The notes beneath the pieces were generated by a model, which searched no databases, was not told the origin of the DNA, and saw only the letters and a program-made list of their open reading frames with translations. This document shows positions 12,320-22,463 of a stretch of DNA of 64,000 nt, in pieces; within the stretch, counting starts at the first letter, position 1; every line of letters begins with the position of its first letter. The DNA comes from Rutidosis leptorrhynchoides (Eukaryota; Streptophyta; Magnoliopsida; Asterales; Asteraceae), in assembly GCF_046630445.1 (NCBI RefSeq), contig NC_092333.1, positions 710,628,001 to 710,692,000 of the forward strand. The letters run 5' to 3'. The position numbers and the translations under genes are program-made.

Positions 12320-13722
12320 ATTATGCGTTGTTATCGGGCTTTATATCTCTCCTTATATTTCCATGTCCCCCTTTCTGTTTCCTATAATCATTGTCATCCA
12401 CAGTTAATACTCCCTCCTATTTGCTGCGATTTATACTCCAATTTCTATTTCAGAGTTTTGTCCCTTCGTTTCTTCTTCTGGCGATTTGGCATCTTTTGTA
12501 ATGGTCCAGAATTCGCAGATATAAGTTTCAGAATGAACATTATTAATGTTCTAAATAAGAAGGAACGTAATAGCACAATTTGATTTGTCAAATTACCAGA
12601 TTCACTGAGAATAGAACTATCAAGAATACACTTTCTTGATATGTTCAGAAGTTAAGCAGAATGACAGAGTTATGTAACATGGGACATGATGACGTTATGA
12701 TCTGTGAATCATCACGTTCCATTAGAAACTCAGCATGACTTACTGTAATATAATCACGTTGATCAAGTGTCATTATATTATACTAACTCATGCATCAGTT
12801 CCCAACATTACTTCAATAACATTCATATTTTAAGCTCGAAAGTTTACAGAATATAGAAACGAACAGTTTCTATATGATGTAACACTGATAGCATGAAGAG
12901 ATTAATGATTTCAGATAAGAATATTTATGAAAATATCTTCAGAAATATGGAGGATATTTATAATGAAAGATAAGATAATATCTTTGAATATCTAAGATCA
13001 GAGGATGATAGAAACTATTATCTGCAAGGGTTTAGAGTAAGGAGCAAGATATTCTCTAAAGATTTCAACGGATCCAGAATTATCTGGATTCTTTGAATAT
13101 AGGGTATGGTTCTTGTATTTGTCCTTGGTCTTCTTCATGGTTAACTCTATCCGTTTTCCAGTTCCAACATTTCTGAGCTTTTCCAACATATTATTCTTTA
13201 TTATCAAACTTCCGACGACTAAGGTCATTTACAGTTGCCCGCAGTTTCTACTGCTTCGTTCAGTTTTTTCAAAGTTCAATGTATTGATTCGTAGACTGGG
13301 TGCTTTTCAAAATTTCAGAATTGAAGGTCGTAATTCTAGGAGATAATTGTTATATGTATACATATAACTATTAATGTAGAAATACTACGAAATTCGAAAT
13401 ACTGATTACTGATTCTCGGTAATTGGTATGGCAATTATTGTTACAGGGTACAGATGTATACATGATGGGGTTTCAATGAATATAATGATTTTTCGGAAAG
13501 TCCAAATTCATTGAAGTTGCTGGTAAGTTTACTGCTAATGTGGGGAATATAAACGGTTCCCCGGTAATGATGACGACAGGCAAACTTATATATCGAGGTT
13601 ATAATAAGGCTAATTCGAATGGAAGTCGAGGTTGATTTGCTGAAGCTATGACAAAATTGGCTAATTGGAAAAAGAGTTGAAATGTTATTTTCAGTAATAA
13701 CAATGCCAAAGGAGCTAGAACG

Positions 13723-13727
13723 GACAC
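13723..13727. repeat. Target site duplication of element B, left copy
   Basis: GACAC directly before TGTAAGATCC; repeated at 33492-33496. Confidence 0.85.
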
Positions 13728-13755
13728 TGTAAGATCCTGTTTTCTTTTTGGGTTT

Positions 13756-13876
13756 GGATGCCGTCCAAACATTTGGGACGCCGTCCCACATTGAAGACCT
13801 GGACGCCGTCCAACATTTAGGGACGCCGTCCCAGTTTAAAGACCTGGACGCCGTCCAACATTTTGGGACGCCGTCC
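13756..13876. repeat. Array of six GGACGCCGTCC near-palindromes at the LTR start
   Basis: Copies begin at 13756 (GGATGCCGTCC variant), 13776, 13801, 13821, 13846 and 13866. Spacing is 20, 25, 20, 25, 20, that is, a 45-bp unit with two motifs each. The same arrangement recurs at the LTR end. Confidence 0.9.
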
Positions 13877-14192
13877 AGAATGGCTGACAGGCATGTCTTT
13901 TTGCTTTTAAATATCTTAGATGGGTAATTTGGTAATTTCACTTGGTGGATGAATTAAAGGCCCTAGATCAGTTTGGTTGAGCCTCATTACTCCATTCCTA
14001 ACCACCAAACTTCATCCACTTAAATCCTAGTGAGAGAGTGTGATTCAAGTGTGAGAAAGCTCAAATCGGAGAAGAAGAAGCTTGTTTCGGGTTTTAGCTT
14101 GAGCATTAAAGTTGTTCATCTCCTCGTTAGCTTCGTTTTGATTGTTGTGGTAAGCCCTAAACTTGATTACCTTAGTTTAATATGTTTAAGGG

Positions 14193-14525
14193 TTAGGGTT
14201 TGGGTTAGTATTGCACATAAAACCCATTTGTGAGTAATTTAGGGTTTTGGGTAAGTTTGGGTCATGAAGACCCAAATGGTGACTAACTTAGGGTTTTGAA
14301 ATGTTGAAATGTGTAAATGGGTCTTAAAGGCCTAATAGATCACTAGTACACCTATAGTTAGTGTTAGTGGGAGTCATTTGGGTTGTGGGTGACCTAAATG
14401 GGTATGTTGACCTTGAAATGGGTCAAATGGGTCTTTGATGACCTAGGTTGTCTTGCATGTATGAAAACGAGTTAACTTTGTGGTTAAAAGTGTGTTAAGA
14501 CCTTAATTGGCTAGAGTTAGGGTTT
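14193..14525. promoter_or_regulatory. Four telo-box motifs (TTAGGGTTT) in B LTR
   Basis: TTAGGGTTT at 14193-14201, 14239-14247, 14288-14296 and 14517-14525, the reverse complement of the plant telo-box AAACCCTAA. Telo-boxes are known binding sites of telomere-repeat-binding factors in promoters. Any role here is inference. Confidence 0.5.
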
Positions 14526-14761
14526 TTGGTGAAGTTAACCCATTATTAGGGTTAAAGGTGCAAAATGGGTTGGGATTGCACTTAGGGTCAAAAGACTCTA
14601 GATTTTTGAGTGAGTTGCTTGACCGACTTGAGTTGTGAATTGATTATGTGCTAAAATGTAATAGGTATGTTACATTGAAGTGGCAAGTTCGGTTATCTTT
14701 CACGAAGACTCTAAGGTGAGTGGAGTAATTATACGTATGTGTATATGACGTATTTATTTGT

Positions 14762-15085
14762 GGGTGTTATGGTATGAACCATCGAGCCGGTAGTGCCATA
14801 ACATGTGTGTGATCGAGTGTGAACCACGAGCCGGTAGCACTATAAACTAAGATGTGAACCACGAGCCAGTAGCATTGAGTGTGAACCACGAGCCGGTAAC
14901 ACTATAAACTAAGATGTGAACCACGAGCCGGTAGCATCGAGTGTGAACCACGAGCCGGTAGCACTATAAACTAAGATGTGAACCACGAGCCGGTAGCATC
15001 GAGTGTGAACCACGAGCCGGTAGCACTATAAAAGAGTATGACTCAATGGCGTATGGTGTGAACCACGAGCCGGTAGCACCATAGC
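14762..15085. repeat. Tandem repeat, nine copies of a ~30-bp unit
   Basis: Nine copies of a unit built on GTGAACCACGAGCCGGTAGC, alternating between two flanking versions (…ACTATAAACTAAGAT and …ATCGAGT), so the higher-order unit is about 62 bp. The 3' LTR (about 32342-32660) also has nine. Confidence 0.9.
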
Positions 15086-16237
15086 GTTATGGTTAACCAT
15101 ATTGAGATTGTGGATTGTTTAGCATATTGTTTAAATATATTGTGTTGAGTATATGCTAATGCGGTTTTGTGATAATGTGCGACTTGTTAAGTATTTCGGG
15201 TATGCTGTTATGCTAATTTGAGTTTCAAGTTCGTACAAGGTATTCGGTAATTGTGATTGCAAATAGATGGGTTATATATATGTATGTATAATTATTGCTG
15301 TAACAACCCGTCCTAATCCATCTGGACGAAGTCATCAACATTTGGTCCCATTGCGATGATCGGCTCCAACTAATGTCCTTATATTGAGCAAATGCACAGC
15401 GAAAGACTTAATTCGCACCTGAGAATAAACATGCTTTAAAGTGTCAACCAAAAGGTTGGTGAGTTCATAGGTTTATCATAACAATCATTTCAATATTTTA
15501 ATAGACCACAAGATTTCATCATCATAAACATAAAGCATTCTAAGTAGTTGAGCACTTGGTAACCATACTTAACATTTAATCACGTCGCATATTCCCTTTA
15601 TTATGAAATCTCACTACACCGTACCAAATGTAGTCACCGAAACGAAGTACTGTGCAACCGTTGAATACTGGTCGTCCAGTCCGGTTGGGGTTGTCAGGCC
15701 CGATAGATCTATCAACAGGATTCGCGTTTACAATACCCATGTAAATAGCAGTTACCAAGCTACAGGGAAGTATGCCAGTGGTACAACTCAACGTAGAATG
15801 TATTTTTAAGTACTTGTGTCTATTTTGTAAACATTTATAAAAGCAACGCATGTATTCTCAGCCCAAAAATATATATTGCAAAAGCAATTAAAAAGGGAGC
15901 AAATGAAACTCACCATACTGTATTTTGTAGTAAAAATACATATGACTATATTGAACAATGCAGGGTTGGCCTCGGATTCACGAACTTATATCATTAATGT
16001 ATATTAACACATATATTTGTAATCGAACAAATTTATATATATAATATCTTAGTTTATATGTTATATGTATTTAATTTGTATATATTAAAAATGATTAATA
16101 TTTATACATATAGATATCTTAATATGTATTTTAGTATTGTATCAATAATTTGTTATTTGTATTATTTATAAAAATAATGTTAATATGTTTAGTATATAAT
16201 TATTTGTAATATAAGTATAATATTTATTTGTTATAAA

Positions 16238-16276
<39 letters not shown>

Positions 16277-16561
16277 TATAATATTTATGATAATAATACT
16301 TTTACTGATCTTAATAATAATAATACTTAAAATAATGATAATAATGATAATAAGAGTACTAATAATAATAATATAATAAAATAATGATTTTCAATAAAAA
16401 TGATACTAATAATAATAATAGTAGTAGTTTTTACTAAAAATGATGAGTTTAATAATGATAATGAAAATAATAGTTTTGATAATAATACTTAATACCTAAT
16501 AATGATAATAATAATAACAATAATAATAATAACAAAAACAATAACAATAATAATAATAATA

Positions 16562-16680
16562 AGACTACCTTTCAAAATAAGCTTTTAAAAAGAAATGCTA
16601 GAGCCCAGACTCGAACCCAAGACCTCTCGGTTAAATACCAACACATAACCATGGCTCTACTTTACCATTTCTGTTTTAAT
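16562..16680 (-). repeat. tRNA-like, SINE-like cassette inside C LTR (left)
   Basis: Minus strand: A-box-like TAGAGCCATGG (16649-16659), B box GGTTCGAGTCT (16607-16617), about 45 bp of body and a TTA-rich tail. The layout is the same as in A's LTR, while the sequence between the boxes differs. Confidence 0.55.
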
Positions 16681-18450
16681 AATAGATTCGAATTCTTTTA
16701 ATCTGTTTATGCGACTGCCACAGCAAGAGGGAATGGGTCTCGGCCCAAGAACAATTATGGTCCATTATTAGAAACTGAAATATAGTGGCCCACGATTCAA
16801 GTCCAGTAGATTGATCCAGTATCCTAATCTAATTTAATTAGAACCTGATCCAAAAGCTTGTGAAATCTGCATAGGGTTCGCTAAGTTTAATAATATATTC
16901 GTTCTTTAATTTTTAGTGTCATACAGCCGTGAGGTTTCTCCAATCATAAGACTCGACAGATTCCACTTTACAGGTATGGACGTTAACATAAAATAATCAA
17001 TATCTCAGATCACGTCTCTATCCTCACCCTCAATCAATATTTTCGTCTCAATCAATGATATCAAACAAGTAACAGAATGATGATAAAGATCAATGGTAGC
17101 TTCAAGGAATTTTTCGGTTTTGGATTAGAAGAAAACAGAAACATGTATTAATTGGTATGAGATCATAAAGAAACCAAGGCAACAGAAAAGAATAATAGGT
17201 TTATGGGTGATAATCAATAGGTTCATGGTGGTTCCTGGCTATAACAGTAACGTTTATGGGATGGTTTTTGGATTGGTTCGGTTGTAAACAGAAGACAGAA
17301 GGGACCATAGCAGCCATAGCCTACGGCAGTGATGGTGGCATGTATGAGTGGTGGTTTTAAGATGATAATCAAGGTGTGGTTGTAGTTATGGTTCGGAAAT
17401 GGTGGTGATGGAGGTTGGGCTGTTTACGGTTGAGAGAGAGACGAATGGAGGGTGACCGGTGGTTCGATGGTTCATGGTTGTAGCAAGGTGGCTTGTAATG
17501 GTGTTTGGTTTTGTTTTAAATGGGTTCATCAAGATGGATAGGAGAGAGATGTGATGAGGGTTCCCGTTCATAAACATAAACGAAATAGTAATTGGGTTTA
17601 GGGTGTCGGTTTCAATTGGTGGTGATTTATGAAGAGAGAGATAAGAGAGATGGAATAATTAACAATGGTGGTTCACGAACTAAAACAGAAACAAAGGTGA
17701 TGTTTTAGGGTGGTGGAAGGTGATCCGGTGGTTGAGATGATCGAAGTAAGGAAGGAGAAGAAGTTCTTGAGTTTTGTGGTTATGCATGCGTGTGGATTTA
17801 TGTATATGCATATGTATGTTATATATAGATAGAATAGTGGATAAATGGATAGTTGGTGAAATGAAAAAGGCAAAAGTAAATCAACAATAATCTCAAAAGA
17901 TTTTTATCAATCAAACACAGTTTAAATTTGATATAATACATGATAGAAATAGACAGATGGAATGATAGTAATAACTTTAGTAACAGTAATATTCGATGTC
18001 TTTTGTATCTATATTCATATATGAATTATGATTGTGATAATGTGATCGAAAATATAATATTATAATATAATTAAAATATAAAACGTGTGAATAAGTTAGC
18101 CGTCGTCTACTATTTCATTCACGGACTAAAATTCGTACTCCGTTGATAATGGACAAAAATACACAGAAAAACACCTAATTTTTACATTACATATATGTAT
18201 TTATTTTAATCATTAAATGTGAAACTTGTGCTCAAAAAGGTTCGTCAACAAATTATTTTAATACGCTCATAAACTCGCATTTTATTTGTTTAATATCAAT
18301 CGAAATGGTTATTACAATCATTCAATATTTATATTCTATATGCATTATATGTATATACATATATATATAAATTTTTCTTTATCTTCTATTATTTTAATAT
18401 TTATTTCTAATAATTAAGGCGTATATTATTTCCAATTATATTTCAAATTA

Positions 18451-18456
<6 letters not shown>

Positions 18457-18519
<63 letters not shown>
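18457..18519. repeat. (TA)n microsatellite in C left LTR
   Basis: About 31 TA units; near-equal tract in the right LTR at about 25606-25669. Confidence 0.95.
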
Positions 18520-18520
<1 letters not shown>

Positions 18521-18711
18521 AGTAATTGTTCGTGAATCGCCGGAGCTGGTCGAAGGTCAATTGAATATATGAACATTGTTTCAAAATTTTCTAGACTCAA
18601 CATTACATATTTTGCTTATTGTATCGAAATCATATAAAGATTAAGTTTAAATTTGGTCGAAAATATTTTTTTTTTTTTTTTCCGGGTCGTCACAGTACCT
18701 ACCCGTTAAAG

Positions 18712-18730
18712 AAATTTCGTCCCGAAATTT
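18712..18730. other. Palindrome beside the 3' polypurine context of C
   Basis: AAATTTCG, spacer TCC, CGAAATTT: perfect 8-bp arms, 18 bp inside the LTR edge. Element A keeps 7-bp arms at the same place (about 11680). Confidence 0.7.
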
Positions 18731-19052
18731 GAGTGAGGTCGTCATGGCTAACAATAAAAATGTTTTCATGATGAATATGAGTTGATAAATAGAGTTTTAT
18801 TACTGTTGAGTAATATTGATAAGATAATTCGATTACTCGAAGCGTATGAATGAAGTTATTACAAAAGAGTGAGTTGAAGGAATAAAGTTTCGTCTTAACT
18901 TTTGACGTTGCCTTGGTTGAATTCCGGAATTCAAGGGATATAAAGAAAATCTTCGAAATCTAAAAGATTTGGTTCTTCGGCGAGTAAGGAAATTAAGATC
19001 TCTATAATTAAATACGGTGATCTGCCTCGATTACTCTGTTTGATATTTCCAT

Positions 19053-19059
19053 TATAAAT
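19053..19059 (+). promoter_or_regulatory. TATA box upstream of the antisense ORF in C
   Basis: TATAAAT, 79 bp before the ATG at 19138, matching the arrangement in element A. Confidence 0.45.
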
Positions 19060-19137
19060 TAAACTCTTCCTTCCCATTATTCTCACCATTCCTATACTTT
19101 TTTTTTTCTCAGTTCATATATCCAAAAGATTGTAAAA

Positions 19138-19311
19138 ATGCTTAATCCAGTTCTGATCCTTGTCCTCATCCTTACTATCGCAACATTCATTCTCCTTTTT
19201 CAACTTCCACTAGAGGAATCTACTTTCTTCTACTTTGCCTTTGGGGTTATAGTGTTTTTAATTCTCCCGTGTCTTTATGTTGCGATAAACATTGACATAC
19301 ACGGTTTGTAA
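19138..19311 (+). CDS. 57-aa hydrophobic antisense ORF of element C
   Basis: Same length and place as the ORF in A. It begins MLNPVLILVLILTIATFILL and ends AINIDIHGL. Two predicted membrane stretches (about residues 4-21 and 32-46) flank an acidic LEES turn. It runs opposite to the element's own sense strand, about 440 bp from the 3' LTR. Substitutions relative to A are mostly conservative in hydropathy (I/F, L/F, V/A, I/V), though the silent to replacement ratio is close to neutral. A spliced or regulatory antisense transcript is an equally good reading. No family is recognised. Confidence 0.4.
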   Translation: MLNPVLILVLILTIATFILLFQLPLEESTFFYFAFGVIVFLILPCLYVAINIDIHGL

Positions 19312-21566
19312 TTTATGCGTTGTTATCGAGCTTTATATTCTCCCTTATATTTCGAAGCTCTATGCTTTTGTTTTCTCTTCCCGACTTCAAGTCAAGCGAA
19401 TAATGGTCCAGAATTCGTAAATATAGAAGTTCGAATGATTATAATGTTCTAGGCAAGAAGGAACATGATGGCACGATTTGATTTTCAAATTTATCAAAAT
19501 TACTGAAGATAGAATTATCAAGAATATATTCTTCTTGATAAGTTCGGAGGTTATGTAGAACGAAAGAGTTATGTAACATGGCACATGATGATAATATGAT
19601 CTGTGAATCATGTTCCATTAGAAACTCAGCATGACTTACTGTAATATAACCACGTTGGCCCGGCGTCATTATATTATACTAACTCATGCTTCAGTTCCCA
19701 ACATTTCTCCACAATTCATTCATAATTTATACTTGGATTTTACCGAAATTTCCAATATAATGGGATACTGGAAACACGAAGAGGTAGATAATTTCGGACA
19801 AGAATATTTATGTAAATATCCTCAGAAACATCAAAGATATTTATGATGATATTTTGAAATTTCTAAGTTCGAAAGTGAATAAAGAAAGATTTTCAGCAAG
19901 ATCTTAACACGACTTTGGAGCAAGATATTCTCTAAAGATTTCATCGGATCTAGAATTACCTGGATTCTTTGAATATAGGGTTTGGTATTTGTATTTGTTC
20001 TTTGTTTCCTTCACGGTGTGCTCAATCCGATTTTTAGTACCAAATTTTCTATCGAGCGTTCCTAACACTTCCTTCTTTATCATCAACTATTGGCCATTAA
20101 GACCATCTACAACATGCTACTTTATCAGCATTTTCAAAGTTAACGGATCTGGGTCATCGGGTATCAAACTGAGGTGGTTTCAGGAGAATTTTGTTTTTAG
20201 ATGATTAAACGCTGATGGTAATATGGTGAAATATAAAAGGTTCCCCGGTATCAATAAAGAGTACGCATATATATCAAGGTTATAATAAGGTTGTTTCGGA
20301 TGAAAAGTTGGAATTGACTTGCTGGAGCTGTGACAAATTTGGCTAATTTGAAGAAGAATTGCAAAGTTATTTTGGGTAATAATAACACTAAAGAAATTAA
20401 CACAGCTATGTGTTAAACGTTTATTCAGTTTCCGAGGGTTTTTCAGGTGCATAACTATATGCATCAACCTTTTCTTCCATAGATGAAATGCGGCTGGTTC
20501 ATCCTCTCGATCGAGGTGTTTTCAAGAATCATGAAAGATTTGAACGCAGATTGTAATCGTCAAGATACAAATGAGGTTTAAAATGAGATCAAGTGGCAAA
20601 CTTGAAGAAATGTTTAGTTTCATATGTTACAATCAATATTTTAATTCATTTTAATTGTCCAATATTATTAGTCCACAGTCGATAGTCCACAGTTAACAAT
20701 CCAATAATTCATATATAGTTTAATATATAATATTCGAATTAATTAATACGTTTCGTGACCCGTATACGTCTCATACTCGATCACAACTCAAACCATATAT
20801 ATTATTGTAGAATCAACCTCAACCCTGTATAGCTAACTCCCGCATTACTGCATATAGAGTGTCTATGGTTATTCCAAATAATATATATAGATGCGTCGAT
20901 ATGATATGTCAAAACCTTGCATACGTGTCCCGATATTAAAAATGCGTAAAAATAAATAACAGAAATTAAATGACGATAAATAAAATTGCGAGAATGTAAA
21001 TTGCGATAAATAAAATGTAACCAGTTAGCTAGGAACAGTTAGCTAGGAACAGTTAGCGTGGATTCTTAACAATATTTTAATTAGTTAGTTCGTTTGTTTC
21101 TAACAAATTTTACTTTGTCCGATGTTTTCTTCATTATGCCACTTGTTGGATTCTGATAGATCAAAATCCAAATATGAAATTGAATGAAAATGGTTATTCT
21201 GTGGTGAACGGATACGTATATCGGTGGATGTAAGTAGGATAGTAAACGACTGTTGAATCAGCTTCGAAGAATGTACATTGTAACTTATTAATGTGAAATC
21301 TGAATATTCCTCGGGTATTACCTACCCATTAAAATATTTTCACAATTAACACTTTGTACTAAAGAATTTTTAATTACAATCTTTATGAAAACATATATAC
21401 ATATATATTTTCTTCAGATGCAATCATGGATTTAATGAGTTAATATGATATTAACTCATCTGATTTTCTGTTAGAACAAGAATATATAATCTCTAAAACA
21501 TTAGAGGTTACATAATCACTATGTCGAACTAAGATAAATGATGTAGAACGTCATGTAGAACGATGA
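19312..21566 (-). other. Element C internal region without supported genes
   Basis: About 2.25 kb, AT-rich, homologous in patches to A (for example 20410-20600 with 33497-33680). Short ORFs here are not shared with A. No pol motif on either strand. Confidence 0.6.
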
Positions 21567-22073
21567 TTATACTCGAGGTACAGAATGAAATGTCGAAGCT
21601 GGTGACGCGGATGTTGTTCTTGGTGGTACTAGTGCTGTTGGTACTGAGGCTGGTGATGTTACTGGTGTTGATGATACTGCTAGTGCTTGCAAATTGTGTA
21701 CCGTGCTCTCTAAAGTTAACACCCGAGCTCGGAGTTCTTTAACTTCTTCTACTAACCCTGGTTGGTTATCAGTGTGAGGTAGAGGTCGGATATCTTCTCT
21801 AGTTCCGTTAATGGTAGCCTCAAGACGAAAAATTCTTGCAAAAAGGGTATAAACGGTGTTGCGAACAGGTTCGCCGGTGAGCGGGTCGAGCACTCCGACG
21901 TTAGGTGGTAAGTTCGGCTCGTGATATGGAGTACCTTCTTCATTTCTCCATAGGGTAAGTATTTCGCGAACCCATCCCCACTTTCTAAAGAAATCACGGT
22001 AGTTGATCGGTTGGTGCGCTCCCGTCACGCTATCTTCGGAGTCAGAAGAACTTGGTCGATTCGTAGAGGCCAT
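21567..22073 (-). CDS. 168-aa coiled-coil ORF of element C, in the gag position
   Basis: The ORF starts about 375 bp inside the 5' LTR edge, where gag normally begins. Residues 1-20 are Ser/Asp-rich. Residues 30-95 form a compact region with KWGWV and LWRNEEGTPYHEPNLPP. Residues 106-130 (VEEVKELRARVLTLESTV) show a leucine/valine heptad pattern typical of a coiled coil. Residues 133-168 are Pro/Ser/Thr-rich. There is no zinc knuckle and no protease. The length is far below a full chromovirus gag (about 350-450 residues), so it is either a gag N-terminus kept alone or an unrelated structural protein. Element A has a broken homologue: its segment VNELRTRVIALKNMV aligns to residues 110-125. It could assist particle assembly in trans with an autonomous element; that is inference. 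Confidence 0.55.
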   Translation of the reverse strand: MASTNRPSSSDSEDSVTGAHQPINYRDFFRKWGWVREILTLWRNEEGTPYHEPNLPPNVGVLDPLTGEPVRNTVYTLFARIFRLEATINGTREDIRPLPHTDNQPGLVEEVKELRARVLTLESTVHNLQALAVSSTPVTSPASVPTALVPPRTTSASPASTFHSVPRV

Positions 22074-22449
22074 CGTACGCGATCACAGAAAAGATTTTTG
22101 GTATGAAAAGCTTAGTGACAGCAAATGATAGTTGGATGGTATTCTCAATGCATAATATTCCTATATATATAGTACCAGGATCCCTTAAATTACGGAGAAA
22201 TTTACGGAAGATATCAGGCAAAGTTTACCGTAATAGATACGCTAAGATATAAATTTGTCTATACACTATCTATGCAATAAAGGCAGTAAAGCATGTCTAG
22301 ACTTAGGAATGATTAGCAGGAAATTTTCCACTAGGAATGATATACAATACTTATAATATGCAGCTAAGGTCGAAGTCCAGACTCGCTAATGCATCCTAAC
22401 AACTATCAGTTAGACACACTAATGCAAGACCTGGTTCGCTACGACCAAC

Positions 22450-22461
22450 GCTCTGATACCA
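22450..22461 (-). other. Primer binding site of element C
   Basis: Minus strand TGGTATCAGAGC, two bases inside the LTR edge; complementary to the initiator tRNA-Met 3' end. Confidence 0.9.
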
Positions 22462-22463
22462 CC

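Larger units (their letters stand above)
11659..13727 (-). other. Element A internal region, 3' part
   Basis: Homologous to the 3' internal part of element C. Near the LTR (11659-11710) is a palindrome (AAATTTC with CGAAATTT) just before the short 3' polypurine context. No retroviral pol motif is present on the minus strand. The only ORF conserved in C is on the opposite strand (12146-12319). Positions 12320-13727 hold no supported gene. Confidence 0.65.
13728..15298 (+). repeat. Element B 5' LTR, part 1 (before insertion C)
   Basis: Matches 31305-32875 of the 3' LTR almost base for base. It contains the first GGACGCCGTCC array, four telo-boxes and the GTGAACCACGAGCCGG tandem repeat. The final ATTGC (15294-15298) is the target duplicated by C. 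Confidence 0.95.
15299..18694 (-). repeat. Element C 3' LTR (left copy)
   Basis: On the plus strand TGTAACAACC...GGGTCGTCACA. It contains the hairpin at 15445-15458, AAT tract at about 16240-16275, tRNA-like cassette (16562-16680) and TA tract (about 18457-18519). Confidence 0.95.

Noticed and set aside
13441-13941. 166-aa minus-strand ORF with GVPKCWTASRS repeats
   Set aside because: The repeat peptide is a translation of the GGACGCCGTCC array and spans the A/B junction.
14762-15085. CRISPR-like evenly spaced repeats
   Set aside because: Plant DNA, no unique spacers, present in both LTRs of one retroelement; an ordinary tandem repeat.
15576-15851. 91-aa minus-strand ORF with an exact twin at 22741-23016
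   Set aside because: The conservation is because both lie in the paired LTRs of C; no domain, and no need to invoke coding.
17386-17577. 63-aa and 66-aa minus-strand ORFs repeated near 24.5-25.0 kb
   Set aside because: Again LTR twins of C. Pairing alone explains the similarity.
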